Shown here piece by piece: positions 51,698-55,227 of a stretch of 55,227 nt of DNA. This DNA comes from Candidatus Omnitrophota bacterium (lineage in GTDB: Bacteria; Omnitrophota; Gorgyraeia; 2-01-FULL-45-10). The position numbers and the translations under genes were made by a program. The notes beneath the pieces were generated by a model. It made no database searches, was not told the origin of the DNA, and was given only the letters and a program-made list of their open reading frames with translations. The stretch is taken from contig CAIMPC010000041.1 of assembly GCA_903843285.1 (NCBI GenBank), positions 1 to 55,227 on the forward strand, in the 5' to 3' direction. Position 1 is the stretch's first letter, and the number at the start of each line of letters is the position of its first letter.

Positions 51698-52135
51698 TTA
51701 CTTATCTAAAAGCCCTATAACGGCCTCTAAGCCCAGAACATAGCTCATCTTACCGAATCCTGATATCTGGCCCTTAGCCACCGGCGCTATCAGCGATGTA
51801 TGCCGGAATTCTTCCCTGCTGTAGATGTTGGATAGATGCACCTCGACTACCGGCACTTTGACTGCGCTTACCGCATCCCTTATCGCAACGCTCGTATGGG
51901 TATAAGCGGCAGGATTTATGACTATGGCATCGAACTTCTTAGTGGATTCACCTATAGCCTCAACAATCTCGCCCTCATGATTCGACTGCATTATCGTAAG
52001 ATTGACATTTCTGGATTTGGCTATCTTTTTTAGTTCTTTATTAATATTGTCAATGGTAATGGTACCGTAAATATCTACCTCGCGCTTGCCCAGAAGGTTT
52101 AAATTAGGCCCATGGATAACTAATATCTTCTTCAT
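51698..52135 (-). CDS. aroQ: Type II 3-dehydroquinate dehydratase
   Basis: 145 residues. Motifs [25 protein letters not shown] and [15 protein letters not shown], and VEVHLSNI. Third shikimate step. It overlaps the Trm112-like gene by four bases and ends one base before pepQ. aroB is at 29749. Confidence 0.95.
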   Translation of the reverse strand: MKKILVIHGPNLNLLGKREVDIYGTITIDNINKELKKIAKSRNVNLTIMQSNHEGEIVEAIGESTKKFDAIVINPAAYTHTSVAIRDAVSAVKVPVVEVHLSNIYSREEFRHTSLIAPVAKGQISGFGKMSYVLGLEAVIGLLDK

Positions 52136-52317
52136 CTCTGGTCCCCCGCTTTATTTTCACCCGGCATCTTCGCCTGGTCAATAAGCATTATAGGTATGTC
52201 GTCCTTTATAGGGTAACGCCTCTGGCACTTCACGCAAACGATCTCCTCCGCCTCGAGCTTGACATCTGCCTTACATGCCGGACACGCGAGTATGTTCAAT
52301 AATTCCTTATCGATCAT
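52132..52317 (-). CDS. Trm112/YcaR-like zinc-ribbon protein
   Basis: 61 residues. [10 protein letters not shown] and [18 protein letters not shown] are the typical Trm112/YcaR four-cysteine knuckles and the IPxMLxxE-like end. Such proteins help methyltransferases or lipid-A-type pathways; role here unknown. Confidence 0.88.
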   Translation of the reverse strand: MIDKELLNILACPACKADVKLEAEEIVCVKCQRRYPIKDDIPIMLIDQAKMPGENKAGDQR

Positions 52318-53288
52318 AATGCTTCTCCCTCTATTTTAATCTCTTTTAGCTTCATCTTAAATTGCGGGCTTACAGCGTATACGATGCCGCCAATTAAGCT
52401 GGTAATCAAAAGCACCACGATCATCAGTATGCTTATTGCAAGGGCGTGCTCTTTGCCTATTAATCCGCCAAAGAATACGACAGTCGATCCTTCTCTTACT
52501 CCAAGCCCGTTTATTGAAGGCAATAGCGTAATTATGCTGACTATTGGCATACGTAAAAGGAGATCTTGCGCCGGGATCCTTGAGTTAATGCTTAAAGCCA
52601 GAATTCCATAGCACGCAAAATAGGATAGTTGGCTTACGATAGATATTGCAAATGCAGACAACATCAACGAAACCTTGTTACGATAAATGTCCGCCATATT
52701 ATAGAGATTTCTGAGTTGTTTTTCTATCGGCTTGACCAGGAATATAAGTGATGAGAAACTTTTTGCAAAGCTCTTATTGGCAAAAAACAATACTGCCAAA
52801 ACTGAGACTCCGGTGATAGCAAATATAGCTATGGCAACGCCCTTATCCACAAAACCGGTCCCTACATATAATAGCGCCGCAAAGGCCATAAATATCATCG
52901 TTAGTAATCCCACGACCCTGTCCACGAATACTGCGGTGTAAGATCCGGCCGTAATATTGCTGTGCTTGGAAAGATAATGCGCTTTTATCACATCACCGCC
53001 TATAGATGTGGGCAGGAAATTGTTGAAAAAGTACCCGATAAATGTTAAGGATAAGGCCTCGCGATACAATATCTTTATACCCTGGGCTTCTATGAGGATT
53101 TTCATCCTGAAACTGGCTACAAATGAGGCGATCGTGAAAAATAGGAATGCGAGCATGAATATCGACGGGTTTGCGCTTCTCAAAACACCCGCTATTTCTC
53201 CATATTTGCCCCTCATTATATAGAGTAATAACATAATAAGCAGTATGCTTACAGATGCCCTTAATATGGGACGGATCTTCTTTTTCAT
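52314..53288 (-). CDS. Flippase-like membrane protein (LPG synthase TM-type, UPF0104)
   Basis: 324 residues with about eight membrane helices. SFRMKILIEAQGI, FFNNFLPTSIGGDVIKAHYL and LLPSINGLGVREGSTVVFF are the conserved loops of the AglD/UPF0104 family, which moves or modifies envelope lipids or glycans. It overlaps the Trm112-like gene by four bases. Confidence 0.88.
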   Translation of the reverse strand: MKKKIRPILRASVSILLIMLLLYIMRGKYGEIAGVLRSANPSIFMLAFLFFTIASFVASFRMKILIEAQGIKILYREALSLTFIGYFFNNFLPTSIGGDVIKAHYLSKHSNITAGSYTAVFVDRVVGLLTMIFMAFAALLYVGTGFVDKGVAIAIFAITGVSVLAVLFFANKSFAKSFSSLIFLVKPIEKQLRNLYNMADIYRNKVSLMLSAFAISIVSQLSYFACYGILALSINSRIPAQDLLLRMPIVSIITLLPSINGLGVREGSTVVFFGGLIGKEHALAISILMIVVLLITSLIGGIVYAVSPQFKMKLKEIKIEGEAL

Positions 53289-53329
53289 GGGTAGTTAATT
53301 TAACATAAAGAGGCTGTGAAGTAAAGTAA

Positions 53330-53554
53330 TTTATCCGCCTTTGTCCGCCTTGTCCGCCTTTTCGGCCAAAGAATGGGAATGGGAATCTGCTTCTCCTGAT
53401 TTTATTCGGGATCACCATCTATTGGGGAGGACTCGTTACGGAATCACTGCCAAAGGAGCTCAACGTTTTACTTTATAGGCTTGGACTACCACTACCCAAT
53501 AAACCACGGATTATGGAAAACGCAGTGGAGACTTTTGTGGGTCAAGAGACGTAA
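53330..53554 (+). pseudogene. ORF relic of a small membrane protein in the 53289-53692 gap
   Basis: The 404-base gap holds no intact gene. On plus, a frame opens after the stop at 53327 and runs to TAA at 53552-53554 (about 74 codons). It contains LLLLILFGITIYWGGLV, a membrane-helix-like run, then YRLGLPLPNKPRIMENAV. There is no ATG, GTG or TTG at its front. It may be a decayed gene end or chance. Nothing else in 53555-53692 is recognised. Confidence 0.2.
53332..53360 (+). repeat. Short tandem repeat, (TRTCCGCCT)3
   Basis: Three head-to-tail nine-base units: TATCCGCCT at 53332-53340, then a T, then TGTCCGCCT at 53342-53350 and 53351-53359. It sits just upstream of the flippase gene. Confidence 0.6.
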
Positions 53555-53692
53555 GTGCTTGATATTATTCCAAGTTCATTTTTTAACTGCGAAAGATGGG
53601 TTAAAGGGTGACGCTTCTGAGTATGACGCTTATTTCGCAACTCTCACAAAATGATATCTACTAAATTTAGGATAGTCCCATCAAGTCGCCCA

Positions 53693-54925
53693 CTAACTCT
53701 CCTTTTTATATTTATTAAAAACCTCATCCGTGAATTTGCTGTCCAACACTATAGCCTGAGCGGCAATGTGGTTTGCTTCCGGAGTGAAGTGGCCATCTAC
53801 ATCGAAAAATAGTTTTTTATCCCTATTTTTCAAAAACTCGGGTAAAAGATTGATGCAGGGTATGCCATTATCGTGAGCGTAATTTTCCAATAAATCGAAC
53901 GCATAATAATCACTATAAACTCTGCCTTTTTCAAAACCCCAGTAAACCCTTCCCTGAGCCCATTCATCAGGACCGACATGTATGCCGTAGGGATAGATCA
54001 CAAGGATCATCGGGATGTGCCGGGCGGCAAGAAGCTCTTTTATCTTGTTGAGATATTTTTCTGTCCGTTTGAAATGCTCCAGTATATACGGCAGGCGCTC
54101 CCGGCCACGTATCATGAGATAACCGTCGTATTCCACTGGATCGCGGCCGCTATAGTAGGCATTTTCATTAGCGATTATCAGGGATTTAGCGCGCTTGCCT
54201 GCGAGCTTTGCTTTAATATAATTGGCGAAGCCAAGAATGCGTATCTTCTCTATCGTTCTTATTATTTTATTGTGGCTGTATGAACAAAGGCGGGAATGGC
54301 TGCATATGACCAGCTGCCAGTCATACTTACCATCAACATAAACGGGATCACACCGCAGAATGTTGCCGGATTTATCATATATCAACGACCTCTCACCGCG
54401 CCAGTCGTCGGCAAGATCCGAAAAGTCAAATAATAACAGTACTAAATCCGGTTTAAACTCCAGATATTCGTCGCGAAGCCGCAAATAATGCAACACGGTC
54501 GAATAACTGCCAAATCCGGCGTTAATCATCTCGGCGTTTATATTTTGCATACGGAGGCCTTGCTCTATTAAAGATGGTATGGTTTCGTCATCATTCGCCC
54601 CCACTCCGAAAGTGAATGAATCTCCTACCGCCATGATGCGGATAACGCCCGGTTTCTTTTCCATAGCAACGTCGTGCCCGCGAAAACCGTAATTATTAAT
54701 ATGTACACCCACATCATATTCACCCGGTACAGAAGAAATAAGCCGGAAACGACTATTCGGCTTGAAGGAATGGTGGTATTTCTGGTTGACACTCCCCATG
54801 CAATTCTTCAGCCCACGATTCTCGTCGAAAAGCCCATATATCCTGAAACCGACTTCTGCAATTAGCGCGGCAATAACGATCGAAACCACAAACATAATCA
54901 TAGCGAAGAACATCTTTTTAATCAA
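53693..54925 (-). CDS. SGNH/GDSL-type hydrolase, membrane-anchored
   Basis: 410 residues. N-terminal membrane helix (about 5-25). The block I motif GDSFTFGVG holds the nucleophile Ser103. The DGHFTPEANHIAAQ segment supplies the Asp-x-x-His pair. The overall plan resembles AlgX/acyltransferase-type SGNH proteins that acylate or deacylate polysaccharides. The start is TTG at 54925 with AAGGGAGAG upstream. Confidence 0.82.
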   Translation of the reverse strand: MIKKMFFAMIMFVVSIVIAALIAEVGFRIYGLFDENRGLKNCMGSVNQKYHHSFKPNSRFRLISSVPGEYDVGVHINNYGFRGHDVAMEKKPGVIRIMAVGDSFTFGVGANDDETIPSLIEQGLRMQNINAEMINAGFGSYSTVLHYLRLRDEYLEFKPDLVLLLFDFSDLADDWRGERSLIYDKSGNILRCDPVYVDGKYDWQLVICSHSRLCSYSHNKIIRTIEKIRILGFANYIKAKLAGKRAKSLIIANENAYYSGRDPVEYDGYLMIRGRERLPYILEHFKRTEKYLNKIKELLAARHIPMILVIYPYGIHVGPDEWAQGRVYWGFEKGRVYSDYYAFDLLENYAHDNGIPCINLLPEFLKNRDKKLFFDVDGHFTPEANHIAAQAIVLDSKFTDEVFNKYKKES

Positions 54926-54927
54926 TT

Positions 54928-55149
54928 TTAACTCTCCCTTTTCGCCTTAAAAAAAGACGCCAAACTAACTAAACCATAAGCAGCTATAATTGCTATGAAC
55001 GGGGAGGGTATGTCTGATCTACTGGTGACTGTTAATGTGTATGTGTACTGTGTGTTAGATGATAATCCGCTGAATAGGAGACCTTTATTGTAGGTAATCA
55101 CCGGAACGATACCAATAATAATCATCGTGGTTCTTCGTAGAGAAATCAT
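54928..55149 (-). CDS. Small ORF: FN3-like stretch and C-terminal membrane anchor
   Basis: 73 residues. GLLFSGLSSNTQYTYTLTV looks like the end of a fibronectin type III domain, then SDIPSPFIAIIAAYGLVSL and the basic tail FKAKRES form a proline-then-helix-then-basic C-terminal tail like a sorting signal. It ends two bases before the SGNH gene starts. It could be a short real protein or the 3' end of a longer broken gene. No strong ribosome-binding site. Confidence 0.35.
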   Translation of the reverse strand: MISLRRTTMIIIGIVPVITYNKGLLFSGLSSNTQYTYTLTVTSRSDIPSPFIAIIAAYGLVSLASFFKAKRES

Positions 55150-55227
55150 ATCAGTAGTAGCAGCTTTCTCTTTTTTGCTTCTTTTTTCTCTTTACTACGC
55201 CCTGTGAATATGTGGATATCTTTTTAG

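Noticed and set aside
55151..55225. Possible C-terminal end of another gene, ending KKKQKRESCYY at a TGA
   Set aside because: Only 24 codons are visible before the window edge, with biased Lys-rich composition; cannot be supported.
1..55227. CRISPR arrays, insertion sequences, integrases, rRNA genes, replication origins
   Set aside because: None was recognised on reading both strands.

Overview
The window looks like a chromosomal segment of an uncultured, Gram-negative-type bacterium of the PVC side of the tree, most plausibly Omnitrophota (former OP3). This is inferred from gene content, not from a marker-gene tree. Supporting genes are a Chlamydiae/Verrucomicrobia-type small basic protein (30860-31156), an exosortase-associated TIGR04073-type protein, a type III glutamine synthetase, four stand-alone PilZ proteins, a GspA/GspB-like pair, and heptose (LPS) biosynthesis genes with a beta-barrel porin that imply an outer membrane. 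Nearly everything is on the minus strand. Only the GspAB-like pair (27878-29241) reads on plus. No CRISPR array, prophage or IS element was seen.

Layout, left to right. (1) 1-261: 5' end of a secreted protein cut by the window edge. (2) 492-16801: a nitrogen-assimilation block holding an APC permease, gltD, gltB, type III glutamine synthetase, a BBP2/OmpL-like porin, a PII protein, Amt, glutamine-dependent NAD synthetase and a GAF-ANTAR protein. (3) 16803-27676: a radical SAM protein, a pentapeptide-repeat potassium channel, small envelope proteins, yqeY, def, panD, PilZ proteins, a DUF4416 operon and a DUF362 ferredoxin-like protein. (4) 27878-32585: GspAB-like pair, GNAT, aroB, small basic protein, SPOR protein and an AsmA-like protein. 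(5) 32588-43939: a helicase-nuclease, a GAF/HD-GYP protein, dgt, HIT, a ThyA-type thymidylate synthase, a phosphodiesterase, an AAA ATPase, a NlpD-like lipoprotein, tRNA-Gly(CCC) and a PfkB kinase. (6) 43936-53288: thiC, thiD2, rfaE2, gmhA, PPi-type phosphofructokinase, amaP/asp23, accC/accB, pepQ, aroQ, a Trm112-like protein and an LPG-synthase-type flippase. (7) 53289-55227: a 404-base gap with an ORF relic, an SGNH hydrolase and a small membrane ORF.

The main result is a candidate RNA-based nitrogen regulon. The leaders of amt-glnK (twice), the porin, the glutamine synthetase and nadE each carry a 10-base element ACWWWGRCGT on the sense strand. It can be drawn as a six-base loop (WWWGRC) closed by AC/GU, and it overlaps the 5' arm of a transcription terminator just upstream of the start codon. 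In the amt, porin and glutamine-synthetase leaders a second hairpin, CAC-NNNGNA-GUG, lies upstream. Paired hexaloop hairpins with a conserved G at loop position 4, followed by an overlapping terminator, are the known signature of ANTAR antitermination, and a GAF-ANTAR gene sits immediately upstream of nadE. The proposal is that this protein lets RNA polymerase through the terminators in response to nitrogen status. The PII protein lacks the uridylylated tyrosine, and no sigma-54 promoter was seen, so the classical NtrBC/GlnD route is not in evidence here.

Several proteins have lost catalytic residues: an alpha/beta hydrolase without its Ser and His, an M23/LytM lipoprotein without two zinc ligands, and an HD-GYP protein with an altered first metal site. 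They are flagged individually.
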